Part shown: in pieces, positions 56,207 through 64,000 of the stretch
Layout of the letters: each line of letters begins with the position of its first letter
How positions within the stretch are numbered: position 1 is the stretch's first letter
Source of the DNA: Synechococcus sp. NOUM97013
GTDB taxonomy: Bacteria; Cyanobacteriota; Cyanobacteriia; PCC-6307; Cyanobiaceae
Assembly (NCBI RefSeq): GCF_014279815.1
Contig: NZ_CP047941.1
Span: 2,232,001-2,296,000, forward strand
Reading direction: 5' to 3'
DNA: 64,000 nucleotides
Program-made: the position numbers and the translations under genes
The notes under the pieces: generated by a model
What the model saw: only the letters and a program-made list of their open reading frames with translations
Told to the model about the DNA's origin: nothing
The model's database searches: none

Positions 56207-57097
56207 ATGCTCACCTCAGACCTGACGCCCCCGGCTTCCCTGGCCTGCATCGGCCTGGGGGCTCTGGGGTTACCCATGGCGGCCAACCTGCAGGCCGCCG
56301 GCTACGACCTGCGCGTTCACACCCGCAGCCGTACGGCCGAGTCCGATGCATCCCTGGTTGGCGCCACCCCTGCCCGCGCTCCCGCGGCAGCCGTGGTCGG
56401 CTGCAAAGCGCTGTTGCTGTGCGTCAGCGACGACGACGCAGTGGAGTCGGTGCTGTGGGGTGAGCAGGGCGCAGGGCCGGCACTGGCCCCCGGAAGCCTG
56501 GTGATCGACTGCTCGACCATCAGCCCGGCCACCGCCCGAGCGATGGCTGATCGGCTCGCCGAGCGGGAGGTGCAGTTCATCGATGCCCCGGTGACCGGCG
56601 GAACCGAAGGCGCGAAAGCCGGCCGACTGAGCGTGCTCTGCGGCGGCGACATCAGCAATCTGGAGCGAGCCCGACCCGTGCTGGAGGTGATCGGTGGGTC
56701 GATCCACCATTTCGGGGCCGTGGGCAGCGGACAGCAGGTGAAGGCCATCAACCAGGTGCTGGTGGCCGGCAGCTATGCGGCAGTGGCGGAAGCGATCGCC
56801 TTAGGGCAGCACCTGCAACTGCCGATGCCCGCCGTGATTGAAGCCCTCCGCCATGGGGCCGCAGGCTCCTGGGCCCTTGAGCATCGCTCCACCGCGATGC
56901 TCAACGACCACTACCCGCTGGGCTTCAAGTTGGCGCTGCACCACAAGGATCTGAGCATTGCCCTCGAGGCAGCACAGCAGGCTGGCCTGCACTTGCCGAT
57001 CACCCAAGCCGTGCAGGAACAGGAGCAGGCTTTGATGCAGGCCGGCTTCGGAGACGCCGATGTGTCGGTGCTGCGCCGCAGCCTGCCTGAGGCGTGA
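56207..57097 (+). CDS. NAD(P)-dependent beta-hydroxyacid dehydrogenase (GLYR/3-HIBADH family)
   Basis: The 296-residue protein has the N-terminal dinucleotide fold 'CIGLGALGLPMAANLQAAGYDL', 'LVIDCSTISPATARAMA', the substrate loop 'DAPVTGGTEGAKAGRLSVLCGG', and the catalytic Lys in 'GSGQQVKAINQVLVAGSYAA'. It most resembles glyoxylate/succinic semialdehyde reductases and 2-hydroxy-3-oxopropionate reductase. A role in photorespiratory glyoxylate disposal is possible. The substrate is not assigned. Confidence 0.87.
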   Translation: MLTSDLTPPASLACIGLGALGLPMAANLQAAGYDLRVHTRSRTAESDASLVGATPARAPAAAVVGCKALLLCVSDDDAVESVLWGEQGAGPALAPGSLVIDCSTISPATARAMADRLAEREVQFIDAPVTGGTEGAKAGRLSVLCGGDISNLERARPVLEVIGGSIHHFGAVGSGQQVKAINQVLVAGSYAAVAEAIALGQHLQLPMPAVIEALRHGAAGSWALEHRSTAMLNDHYPLGFKLALHHKDLSIALEAAQQAGLHLPITQAVQEQEQALMQAGFGDADVSVLRRSLPEA

Positions 57098-57137
57098 GCC
57101 AACGCACGCCAACCGTTGCGCCTCAATGCGCCATCAC

Positions 57138-57905
57138 TCAAGGCGTGAGTTGCTGGCGATCGTCGACCACCTGCACCTGTTTGCTCACGGTGATCACGCC
57201 ATCGGGATGCACGAGCAGGGCGGCCCAGGTTTGAACGCCGGGCTGAAACGGCGCCTGCACCGATTTGAACAGGCCACCTCCACCCAAGGGAGCTAACTGG
57301 ATGATCGGGCTCTTCTGCGCCAGCACCTGCTCCGCAGTCACCGCCGTGAGCCCCCCGGCCAACAGAGCCTTACCGAGGGGTTCATCGACCACCACATCGA
57401 CGTCGTAACGCGAGCCGGTCAGCACCGTGTCGGGAATCATCAACGAGATCGGCAGCGGCTTCTTGGCACTGGTCAGCACCGACTGGTCACTCAGCACCTG
57501 CTGCCCTGTGATCAGCCCAGCCTTGGTGGAGAGCGCCAGGCGCTGATAAGCACGGAAGGAATAGCTGAGTCCATCCTGTTGACGCGTACCCGTCACCGCC
57601 AGCTGCACAGTGGGCCTGCCATCCTCCATCGCCTCGCCAGGACTGACCCGCCAACGGGTTTCTGGGAAGCGGCTGCTGAAACGCCGAAAGCTGTCGAGCA
57701 GGGTCGCCGCCTGCTCGGGATCCATCAACGCCGATAACGCTTCGACGTTGTCATCGGCATTGAGAGCCTGCTGCAGTTGCGTGCTGAGCGCTGCCGCATC
57801 GGCACTGACCGACCAGGCGGGCTTGCCAAGCAGCAGGGATGCACCGGTGAGCACCGCAGCCTTTGCGATCAAGGACGCCAATGAGGCTCGCGAACGCGGA
57901 ACCAT
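57138..57905 (-). CDS. Hypothetical secreted protein
   Basis: The 255-residue protein has a signal peptide (residues about 10-32, 'LIAKAAVLTGASLLLGKPAWS') and a soluble region with 'FRRFSSRFPETRWRVSPGEAMEDGRPTVQLAV' in part, and two beta-rich segments. Similar proteins occur in marine picocyanobacteria; I cannot name the family. It is convergent with the dehydrogenase gene and divergent from murG. Confidence 0.68.
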   Translation of the reverse strand: MVPRSRASLASLIAKAAVLTGASLLLGKPAWSVSADAAALSTQLQQALNADDNVEALSALMDPEQAATLLDSFRRFSSRFPETRWRVSPGEAMEDGRPTVQLAVTGTRQQDGLSYSFRAYQRLALSTKAGLITGQQVLSDQSVLTSAKKPLPISLMIPDTVLTGSRYDVDVVVDEPLGKALLAGGLTAVTAEQVLAQKSPIIQLAPLGGGGLFKSVQAPFQPGVQTWAALLVHPDGVITVSKQVQVVDDRQQLTP

Positions 57906-57959
57906 GGATCAGCCTCTGCAGTCGAACTAAGTTAGGCCGCGCTTCCAAGGTCCGCCGCC

Positions 57960-59054
57960 ATGCCCCGGCTTCTGATCGCCGCCAGTGGCACCGGCGGACA
58001 CCTGTTTCCCGCCCTGTCCGTGGCCGAAGCCCTCCCCAGCCCCTGGAACGTGCGCTGGCTGGGTGTTCCGGATCGGCTCGAAACCGAGCTGGTGCCTGAG
58101 CGCTATGGGCTGGTGACCGTGAAAGCTGGCGGGCTCCAGGGCCGGGGCTTGCGCAAGTTGTTTCAGCTGATTCGGCTGCTGGCGGCCAGCCGCGATGTGC
58201 GCCGCCTGATTCGCCGCGAGCACATTGATGCGGTTTTTACCACCGGGGGTTACATCGCTGCGCCCGCAATCCTCGGGGCCCGCTGGTGCGGCGTGCCCGT
58301 GGTGTTGCATGAGTCCAATGCCATTCCGGGCCGAGTAACGCGCTTGCTGGGAAGCCACTGCACCCGGGTGGCCGTCGGGTTGGATGCGGCCGTCCCCCGG
58401 ATTCCAGGCTGCACCGCCGTGGTCACCGGCACCCCGGTGCGGGAAAGCTTCCTGCATCCGCAACCCTTGCCGGATTGGGTGCCAACAGGAGAGGGGCCCC
58501 TACTGGTGGTGATGGGCGGCAGCCAGGGGGCTCTGGGCCTCAATCGCATGGTGCGGGTGCTGCTGCCGGAGCTGCTCAGCCAGGGCTGCCGGGTGGTGCA
58601 TCTCACAGGCAGCAACGATCCGGACGTGAACAGCATCGAGCATCCCGGCCTGGCGGAACGCCCCTTCAGCGACGCGATCCCGGCCTTGCTGCAACACGCG
58701 GATCTGGCCATCAGTCGTGCCGGTGCCGGAAGCCTGAGCGAACTGGCAGTAAGCGGAACCCCGACGATTCTGGTGCCCTTCCCCCAGGCCGCCGATCGCC
58801 ATCAGGATGCCAACGCAGCCTGCGCGGCCGCCCTTGGCGCAGCCGTGATCGTGCATCAACACGACCCCGACCACCCCGCGCTGCGCGACACCTTGCACCG
58901 GCTGCTCAAGCCAAGGTTGCGTGACGCCACAGCCGGCGACGATGCCGCACCGGCCGCAAACCCCCTCCCGGCAATGGCTACCGCCATGCAGGCCTTGGCG
59001 GTGAAGGATGCCGATCAACAGCTTGCGGATCTGCTGCAAACCCTGGCGGCCTGA
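57960..59054 (+). CDS. murG: UDP-GlcNAc:lipid I N-acetylglucosaminyltransferase
   Basis: MurG makes lipid II on the inner face of the plasma membrane. The 364-residue GT28 protein has '[20 protein letters not shown]', '[16 protein letters not shown]', '[17 protein letters not shown]', the G loop '[18 protein letters not shown]' and '[32 protein letters not shown]' in part. Full length. It stands outside any dcw cluster and converges on the CobD-like gene 10 bases away. Confidence 0.96.
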   Translation: MPRLLIAASGTGGHLFPALSVAEALPSPWNVRWLGVPDRLETELVPERYGLVTVKAGGLQGRGLRKLFQLIRLLAASRDVRRLIRREHIDAVFTTGGYIAAPAILGARWCGVPVVLHESNAIPGRVTRLLGSHCTRVAVGLDAAVPRIPGCTAVVTGTPVRESFLHPQPLPDWVPTGEGPLLVVMGGSQGALGLNRMVRVLLPELLSQGCRVVHLTGSNDPDVNSIEHPGLAERPFSDAIPALLQHADLAISRAGAGSLSELAVSGTPTILVPFPQAADRHQDANAACAAALGAAVIVHQHDPDHPALRDTLHRLLKPRLRDATAGDDAAPAANPLPAMATAMQALAVKDADQQLADLLQTLAA

Positions 59055-59063
59055 AATCAGGCG

Positions 59064-60158
59064 TCAGCCGAGCTCAACTGCCAACGCCCGCAGAATGCGC
59101 CGATTGCCTCGGCGGTTTTGCAGACCGATGCGCAGCCATTGCTCCCCGAGCCCTTCGAAGGATCGGCAGTCGCGCAGTAGCACCCCACGACGGGCAACAC
59201 GCTCCCGCAACTCCACCAGGGACGCATCACTGCGGATCAAGCAGAAGTTTGTGCTGGAGGGCATCGGGGTGATTCCCGGCAACTGCATCAGCTGGTGCTG
59301 GAACCAGGAGCCTTCATCCGCGACCCAGGCTTCCACTCGCCGCGACCAGCGCTTGAGCCCGGGCCGATCAGCGATGACGGCCTGCCCGGCAGCAAGCGCC
59401 AGGCCATTCACCGGCCATGGATCGCGCCAACGTTGCCAGCGCTGCAAGCGATCTGCCGCGGCCACGGCGTAACCGAGCCGCAAGCCAGCCACTGCCAACA
59501 GCTTGGTGAGGCTGCGGATCACCACCAGATTGGGATGAGTGGCGACCAAGGGCAGCAGCGATTGCTGCTCACCCCCAGGGACCAAGGGAAGGAAAGCTTC
59601 ATCGCAGATCACCAACGCATAGCGATCCAGCAGACGTTCCAGGGACGACCGGCTCCAGAGCTGCCCCGTGGGGTTATGGGGATTGGTGAGCCAGAGCGTG
59701 CCCACACGGCTGTCGGAATCCAGCGGTGTCGGGAAGGCCTCGGGTCCGGATCCCGTCCAGTCGAGACGGAGGGGCAAGGAGCAGACACCTGCGTCCCAGC
59801 AGGACAGAGCACGGCGGTAATCGGCAAACCCCGGTTGGGGCAGACCGCTGATCCCATGCGCCGCTGCATCCCGTGCGGCCCAGGTGAACAGCTCTGCTGC
59901 TCCATTGCCCGGCAAAACGCAGGCGACATCGACGTCATGCCAATCGGCGATGGCCTGGCGCAACGCAATCTGACTGCGATCCGGATAGTCACGCAGTGCA
60001 GTGCCGGCGATCGCGCGCCGCAACGCTGCACGCATCACGCGGGGCGGCTGAAAGGGCACTAACGATGCACTGGCATCCAGCAGCTGATCTGCTCGAAGGC
60101 CAAGGCGTCTGGCCTCCTGACTGAGGTTGCCCCCATGCGGTGGAAGGCCGCTGCCCAC
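59064..60158 (-). CDS. CobD-like L-threonine-O-3-phosphate decarboxylase/aminotransferase
   Basis: This PLP enzyme (about 364 residues from GTG 60158) has 'HGGNLSQEARRLGL', 'LDASASLVPFQPP', 'LPGNGAAELF', 'TNPHNPTGQLW', 'YALVICDEAFLPLVPGG' and the PLP lysine in 'RSLTKLLAVAGLRLGYAVA'. That is the layout of CobD in cobamide synthesis, and of HisC-like relatives. Cyanobacteria make pseudocobalamin, so a CobD role fits but is not proven. The frame is open to 60308, overlapping the pentapeptide gene; the start is unsettled. Confidence 0.82.
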   Translation of the reverse strand: MGSGLPPHGGNLSQEARRLGLRADQLLDASASLVPFQPPRVMRAALRRAIAGTALRDYPDRSQIALRQAIADWHDVDVACVLPGNGAAELFTWAARDAAAHGISGLPQPGFADYRRALSCWDAGVCSLPLRLDWTGSGPEAFPTPLDSDSRVGTLWLTNPHNPTGQLWSRSSLERLLDRYALVICDEAFLPLVPGGEQQSLLPLVATHPNLVVIRSLTKLLAVAGLRLGYAVAAADRLQRWQRWRDPWPVNGLALAAGQAVIADRPGLKRWSRRVEAWVADEGSWFQHQLMQLPGITPMPSSTNFCLIRSDASLVELRERVARRGVLLRDCRSFEGLGEQWLRIGLQNRRGNRRILRALAVELG

Positions 60159-60277
60159 GATCAATCCACCCGACAGATCTCCATCCTGCCCAGTGACGCT
60201 CGACGCAAGCCACCGGGACCGATACAACCCGAAGGATCGCTGCGCTGCTGAGATGCCAGCCCACGATGGGACTCCGC

Positions 60278-60307
60278 TCCGGATCAACACCATCCGGATC
60301 AACACCA
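60278..60307 (+). repeat. Perfect 15-bp tandem duplication at the pentapeptide gene start
   Basis: TCCGGATCAACACCA occurs twice in tandem at 60278-60292 and 60293-60307. The last base of the second copy is the A of the ATG at 60307. It lies in the divergent gap with the CobD-like gene. Confidence 0.85.
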
Positions 60308-61104
60308 TGTGGGCATCGCTGATGCTTGGTGGACTGCTCGGTCTTGGAGCAGGGGCCGCTCAAGCCAATGAAGCGCTGCTTCAACTCCTGCAGGAACGAA
60401 GCTGTCGCGGATGCCGGCTGGCCGATGTGGACCTCGTCCATGCAGACCTACGCGATGCCGATCTGCGTGAAGCCCGGCTGATGCGTGCCAACCTCAGCCG
60501 GGCCCAACTGGACGGCGCTGATCTCAATGGCGCCGATCTCAGCTTCACCAGCCTGCGCGGCGCATCACTGCGCGGAGCGGATCTGAGAGGGAGCCAGCTC
60601 TACGGAACGGATCTGCGAGACGCCAATCTCAGCGGTGCTCAGCTCGACCCGGACGCCCTTGAGCAGGCGCATTGGCAAGGAGCCCAGGGAATTGCAGGGG
60701 GAAGTCGCAGCCATGCAGCGCTGCATAACGCTGGAGTGGAGGCGTTCTTAGCCGGAAACTGGACATCGGCAGAAACGCTATTTAGCGATGCCATCCGCAG
60801 CCAACCGCAAGAACCCCTGAGCTGGGTGGCCCGTGGCATCAGCCGCAGCGAACAGGCCAAAGACGACCTGGCGGCAGCCGATTTCAACTACGCCGCTTCG
60901 CTGTATCAGCAACAAGGGAGCTCAGCCTGGGCTGATCAGCTCAAGGCAGCAGCTGATGCCATCAGCCAGCGCCGATTCGAAGAGAACGCAACGGAGGAAG
61001 GAAGCGGTATCGGCAGTCAACTGCTGGGCGGCGCCATTTCAGGGCTGCGCATGATCGCGCCGCTGGCCGCCAAAGCATTCATGCCATTCGGATTGGGGCT
61101 CTAA
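60307..61104 (+). CDS. Secreted pentapeptide-repeat protein with TPR-like region
   Basis: From ATG at 60307 the product is 265 residues: signal peptide (MWASLMLGGLLGLGAGAAQA), a CxxC entry motif 'RSCRGCRLADVDL', pentapeptide repeats of A(D/N)Lxx type (residues 38-116: 'ADLREARLMRANLSRAQLDGADL' in part), then TPR-like helices at 135-215 ('NAGVEAFLAGNWTSAETLFSDAI' in part, 'ARGISRSEQAKDDLAAADFNYA' in part), and a glycine-rich hydrophobic C-terminus. ATG at 60253 is in frame upstream. A structural or scaffolding role outside the cytoplasm is likely; the exact function is unknown. Confidence 0.85.
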   Translation: MWASLMLGGLLGLGAGAAQANEALLQLLQERSCRGCRLADVDLVHADLRDADLREARLMRANLSRAQLDGADLNGADLSFTSLRGASLRGADLRGSQLYGTDLRDANLSGAQLDPDALEQAHWQGAQGIAGGSRSHAALHNAGVEAFLAGNWTSAETLFSDAIRSQPQEPLSWVARGISRSEQAKDDLAAADFNYAASLYQQQGSSAWADQLKAAADAISQRRFEENATEEGSGIGSQLLGGAISGLRMIAPLAAKAFMPFGLGL

Positions 61105-61116
61105 AAGAAGCTCCAA

Positions 61117-63321
61117 TCAGTAGCCACTCATCACCTGTCGAGCCGCTGGAAGATTTGGACGATATCCATAACCAAAGCTCCCACCTTGAACATCATCGAT
61201 AATTCGAGGCGTAACTAAGACGACCAACTCCCTTTTTGATCTACTTCCAGCGCTCTGCCTGAAGAACTGGCCAATGAGCGGGATATCACCCAAAATCGGC
61301 CACTTTCTGACAACTTGAGCATCGTTTTCTGAGATCACACCCGTAAGAATCAACGTCTGACCGTCTCTAACCCTTAACGAGCCTGTATCAAGACGTCGGA
61401 GACTGAGGATGCTGACAGGGCCACAACCCTCAATTACCTGCGTACGCGTCACCGCAGCAATCGATGGAGAAAGAGCAAAACTAACGAATCCATTATCATC
61501 AATCTTCGAAACTCTTGCGCCGAATGTCAGCCCTGCTGTTTGAAATTCAGGCTGGCAAGAATTAGGAGCTCCATTTTGACCCGCACGCACAGTGTAATCA
61601 ACAATTTCCTGAGTACCAACAGTCACAAAAGACTCATTGGCCCTATCTCGTCCAATCGTTCCGCTTGACAAAGCCCGATCAGCATCCGAAACGCTGTCAG
61701 ACGAACCGCCCTGCAGCTCTACTGGTGACTCGGAAAGAATGAGCGTTGGAGACGCCAGTGTCTTTGTACTGTTCGACTCAATCTTGGCCCTCAAAAAATC
61801 CAGAAATTCATTCTCAGGGAAATAATCACCTGGGTTAATTCTTGCAGGAGCGACAGGAGGCAAAACTTCCTGAGCAACAGCAGCATTCTCACCAGTCGCC
61901 GTGATTGTTTGAGGCTTTCCACTTTCAGCCTCCCCCGCGATCACATCAAAATTACCTTCATTTGGAGGCAGCAAAGAACCCGACACACCGATGAGCTCCC
62001 CACGATCACTAACAATAAAGTTATTGCCACTCCTAAAAGCAAAACTATTGGCGATAGAAGAGTCATTATCGAGCGCGATATCCAAAATCTTCACCGAAAG
62101 AGCCACTTGCCTCTGACGGAGATCCACTTGACGCAAATAACCCTCCGCAATTCTGACCAATCCAGAATCACCCACAAGAGTAATTGCTTGCAACCTGGAA
62201 TCTGTAGTAATCACAAGCCCCCGCAAGGGACCAACCGAAGCGCCGAAAGATTCAGCAGTAGTAATCGTTGAACTTTCCTGCGATGTTCGATTACTAATCT
62301 CAGCGGTGCCTTGCGAAGCGGGATCCCCAGAAGTCACTCGGATCGTATTCGTAAAATTAACAGTAGCACCAAGATTCCCAAGATACTCAGCAGCTGCTTT
62401 TGCGCTGACTTGGTTGAGTCGAATGACCTTCGAAAACTGAGGCCCAAACGTTTTGGAAGCTGCAGCAGGGCCCACCAACAATGTGCGTCCATCAAGCTTG
62501 CCCTGCAGCCCCGAAGCCAGCAGAACACCATTCAGCGCACGCGCGTAGCTTTCATCTCGAAAAGCCATCGACACCAAAGCGTCCTGATCGTTTGGGCCTG
62601 AATCCGCAGAACTCGCAGTCGGATCCGCCACAAACACAAAGCCATACCCCCCCAAACGCGCCAATGCCATCAGGGCATCCTTCGCAGGCGCGTTATTAAG
62701 TGTGAGTGTCACGGGGGGGCCACTGACATTCACAAAGCTGCGGTTCTGCAACACCATCGAACCGACCGCCATATCGCCCAGGGGCGGCGCGACAGCTCTG
62801 GGGCGCAGCTGTGGGGCGTAGCGGCTTTGGGGAACGGCCCCAGGCGTTGCAAGATCGAGCTGTCCGACCTGACGCGACGAAGCAACGCGCAAGCCAGAAA
62901 ACTGAAGGATCAAAGAGTTCCCGGCAGCGCTCACAACAGGAGCTTGAAGAAGCTGACCACCTTCGGCAGTGACACGCAGGTTGAATTGATCACCAGAACC
63001 ACTGAGGGCGACTCGCTCCAGACCTGCCTGGGGATCTGACAACTGTTGAAGACCTTCTCGAAGCCCCCTTGGGCCCTGGGTCTGCAAACGCCCTTCCCAG
63101 ACCTGGCCATTGAGACGCTGCTGCAGCACCGGCTGCGCACCCACGCCATCGATCACCACCTCCACAGCATCCTGCGTGCGACGGATCTGCAGGGACAGCA
63201 TTCCTTGGGCCATCGCGACTGCGGAGCCGCCCTGGGTTATGCCGTGCAGCAGACCCAAATCACCAGCACTAAGGCCGGCCACCAGCATCAATGCGCTCAG
63301 CCGGGAAAGGTTGCAAGACAT
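61117..63321 (-). CDS. pilQ: Type IV pilus secretin PilQ/GspD
   Basis: The outer-membrane secretin channel of the type IV pilus or competence machine. From ATG at 63321 the product is about 734 residues: signal peptide, AMIN-like N-terminal domain ('LSLQIRRTQDAVEVVIDGVGA' in part), STN/secretin N0-type domain ('NAPAKDALMALARLGGYGFVF' in part), N1 domain ('VIRLNQVSAKAAAEYLGNLGA' in part), and the secretin core with 'VFLTGVISENDAQVVRKWPILGDIPLIGQFF'-type end. The C-terminal part is visibly AT-richer than the N-terminal third. The frame is open to 63408. It lies downstream of pilO. Confidence 0.9.
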   Translation of the reverse strand: MSCNLSRLSALMLVAGLSAGDLGLLHGITQGGSAVAMAQGMLSLQIRRTQDAVEVVIDGVGAQPVLQQRLNGQVWEGRLQTQGPRGLREGLQQLSDPQAGLERVALSGSGDQFNLRVTAEGGQLLQAPVVSAAGNSLILQFSGLRVASSRQVGQLDLATPGAVPQSRYAPQLRPRAVAPPLGDMAVGSMVLQNRSFVNVSGPPVTLTLNNAPAKDALMALARLGGYGFVFVADPTASSADSGPNDQDALVSMAFRDESYARALNGVLLASGLQGKLDGRTLLVGPAAASKTFGPQFSKVIRLNQVSAKAAAEYLGNLGATVNFTNTIRVTSGDPASQGTAEISNRTSQESSTITTAESFGASVGPLRGLVITTDSRLQAITLVGDSGLVRIAEGYLRQVDLRQRQVALSVKILDIALDNDSSIANSFAFRSGNNFIVSDRGELIGVSGSLLPPNEGNFDVIAGEAESGKPQTITATGENAAVAQEVLPPVAPARINPGDYFPENEFLDFLRAKIESNSTKTLASPTLILSESPVELQGGSSDSVSDADRALSSGTIGRDRANESFVTVGTQEIVDYTVRAGQNGAPNSCQPEFQTAGLTFGARVSKIDDNGFVSFALSPSIAAVTRTQVIEGCGPVSILSLRRLDTGSLRVRDGQTLILTGVISENDAQVVRKWPILGDIPLIGQFFRQSAGSRSKRELVVLVTPRIIDDVQGGSFGYGYRPNLPAARQVMSGY

Positions 63322-63424
63322 ACCCGGGGCTGAAACGCCACGCAACTTGGCGGATGGTATCGATCGCGATCGTGGAGAGCCAGCCCTGGCGGCAGAGCTG
63401 ACATCCAACCGTCAGAAGGAAGTG

Positions 63425-64000
63425 TCAGGAAGGCTCTTGCGCTTGAGCCTCCGCGTCGGCCCCTGACACAGAGCCATCCGACCCAGCAGCCTCATCAGAA
63501 CCAACCGCTCCGTCAGAGTCAGCAGCCTTGTCGAAGAAATTCAGGGTGAGCTTCAAGCGCGTGCGCGGTGGGCTGATGGGCCCGGTCTGCTCATCATCGG
63601 CAGGCTCCTGTTGTTCCAACGCCGTGAGCTCCAGATCAACGGGCTGCACCAGCAGCTCCAGTTGTTCCATGCGCCTCAGGAACTGCAGCAAGCCCACATA
63701 GGGCCCATCCACCTGCAACAGCACCGAACTTTTGTCATAGCCACGCGCCTGCAGTGCTCCCGCAGCCCCTCTAGGACCAGAATCACTCTGCGCATCAGCC
63801 CCCGACGGAGACTGGGCGCCTGAGCTCTCGGACTCAGCTATCGGCACAGGCACTGGTTCATAGAGCTTGATCACCACTCCGGTTGCTGCAGCTTCACGAC
63901 TGAGTTGGGCCAGGAAGGTCTCCATAGAGCCGCGGCCAGCGACCAGATCCACCAGCACGGCCTGCTGCAGTTCCAGCTCGGCGAGGCTCGCATCAGTTGA
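63425..64000 (-). CDS. pilO: Type IV pilus assembly protein PilO, 5' end beyond window
   Basis: The frame is open on the minus strand from the edge (64000) to the stop at 63425, so the N-terminus is cut off. The visible part has 'LVAGRGSMETFLAQLSREAAATGV' in part, a Gln/Ser/Pro-rich insertion (residues about 55-80), 'GPYVGLLQFLRRMEQLELLVQPVDLELTAL' in part (the PilO ferredoxin-like fold), and an acidic repetitive tail. PilO with PilN and PilM aligns the inner-membrane platform under PilQ, which follows 104 bases later. Confidence 0.85.
   Translation of the reverse strand, partial: STDASLAELELQQAVLVDLVAGRGSMETFLAQLSREAAATGVVIKLYEPVPVPIAESESSGAQSPSGADAQSDSGPRGAAGALQARGYDKSSVLLQVDGPYVGLLQFLRRMEQLELLVQPVDLELTALEQQEPADDEQTGPISPPRTRLKLTLNFFDKAADSDGAVGSDEAAGSDGSVSGADAEAQAQEPS

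Overview
The window reads as a chromosomal segment of a marine picocyanobacterium of the Synechococcus/Cyanobium (alpha-cyanobacterial) type. The pointers are plastid-like photosynthesis and respiration genes (ndhH, chlM), an almost complete late phylloquinone pathway (DHNA-CoA thioesterase, menE, menC, menA, menF), a Ycf29/Rre1-type response regulator, a bacterial SUI1/eIF1 homologue, GC-rich and densely packed genes on both strands, and almost no insertion sequences. No rRNA, tRNA, CRISPR array, prophage or transposase was recognised. No gene-free stretch exceeds 300 bases; the longest gap is 16381-16561 (181 bases, AT-rich).

Layout. 1-9.2 kb: a DUF3352 protein cut by the window edge, a rhodanese, hrcA, trpB, a methyltransferase, SUI1, cysC, an AI-2E permease, a membrane protein coupled to purE, and nagA. 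9.2-16.4 kb: chlM, an RluA-type pseudouridine synthase with an unusual active-site motif, an Rre1-like regulator, a cysteine desulfurase, rsmH and ndhH. 16.5-18.4 kb: an AT-richer islet with one gene for a seven-repeat beta-propeller protein. 18.4-24.7 kb: phylloquinone block (menE-menC-menA on minus, menF divergent on plus, DHNA-CoA thioesterase nearby) with two small membrane-protein genes. 24.7-31.8 kb: S9 peptidase, gshB-grxC, prfB with its programmed +1 frameshift, then the plus-strand run DUF3285-ybeY-dgkA-trpG and an MBL-fold protein. 31.8-45.6 kb: a HisC-like aminotransferase, SelO, asparaginase, argS, nadC, a COQ4-like/TerB-like fusion, mnmE, DUF2062, relA/spoT and a dual-ATPase ABC protein.

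45.6-64 kb: a protein with an unknown N-terminal domain and a C-terminal cellulose/chitin-binding module (CBM2), rluD-rbgA-usp, pgk with a clear terminator, then a tightly coupled five-gene minus-strand operon (DUF3604 lipoprotein, PpiC-type isomerase, three HupE/UreJ-type membrane proteins), a GLYR-type dehydrogenase, murG, a CobD-like aminotransferase, a pentapeptide/TPR secreted protein, and the end of a type IV pilus operon (pilO-pilQ), with pilO cut by the window edge.

The best candidates for undescribed biology are the HupE x3/PpiC/DUF3604 operon, the COQ4-like/TerB-like fusion in an organism whose known quinones are not ubiquinone, the CBM2-bearing protein (with nagA elsewhere in the window), the propeller islet, and the composition break inside pilQ. 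Residue-level oddities are an HRLG motif in an RluA-family enzyme and a Lys-to-Arg change in MenC.
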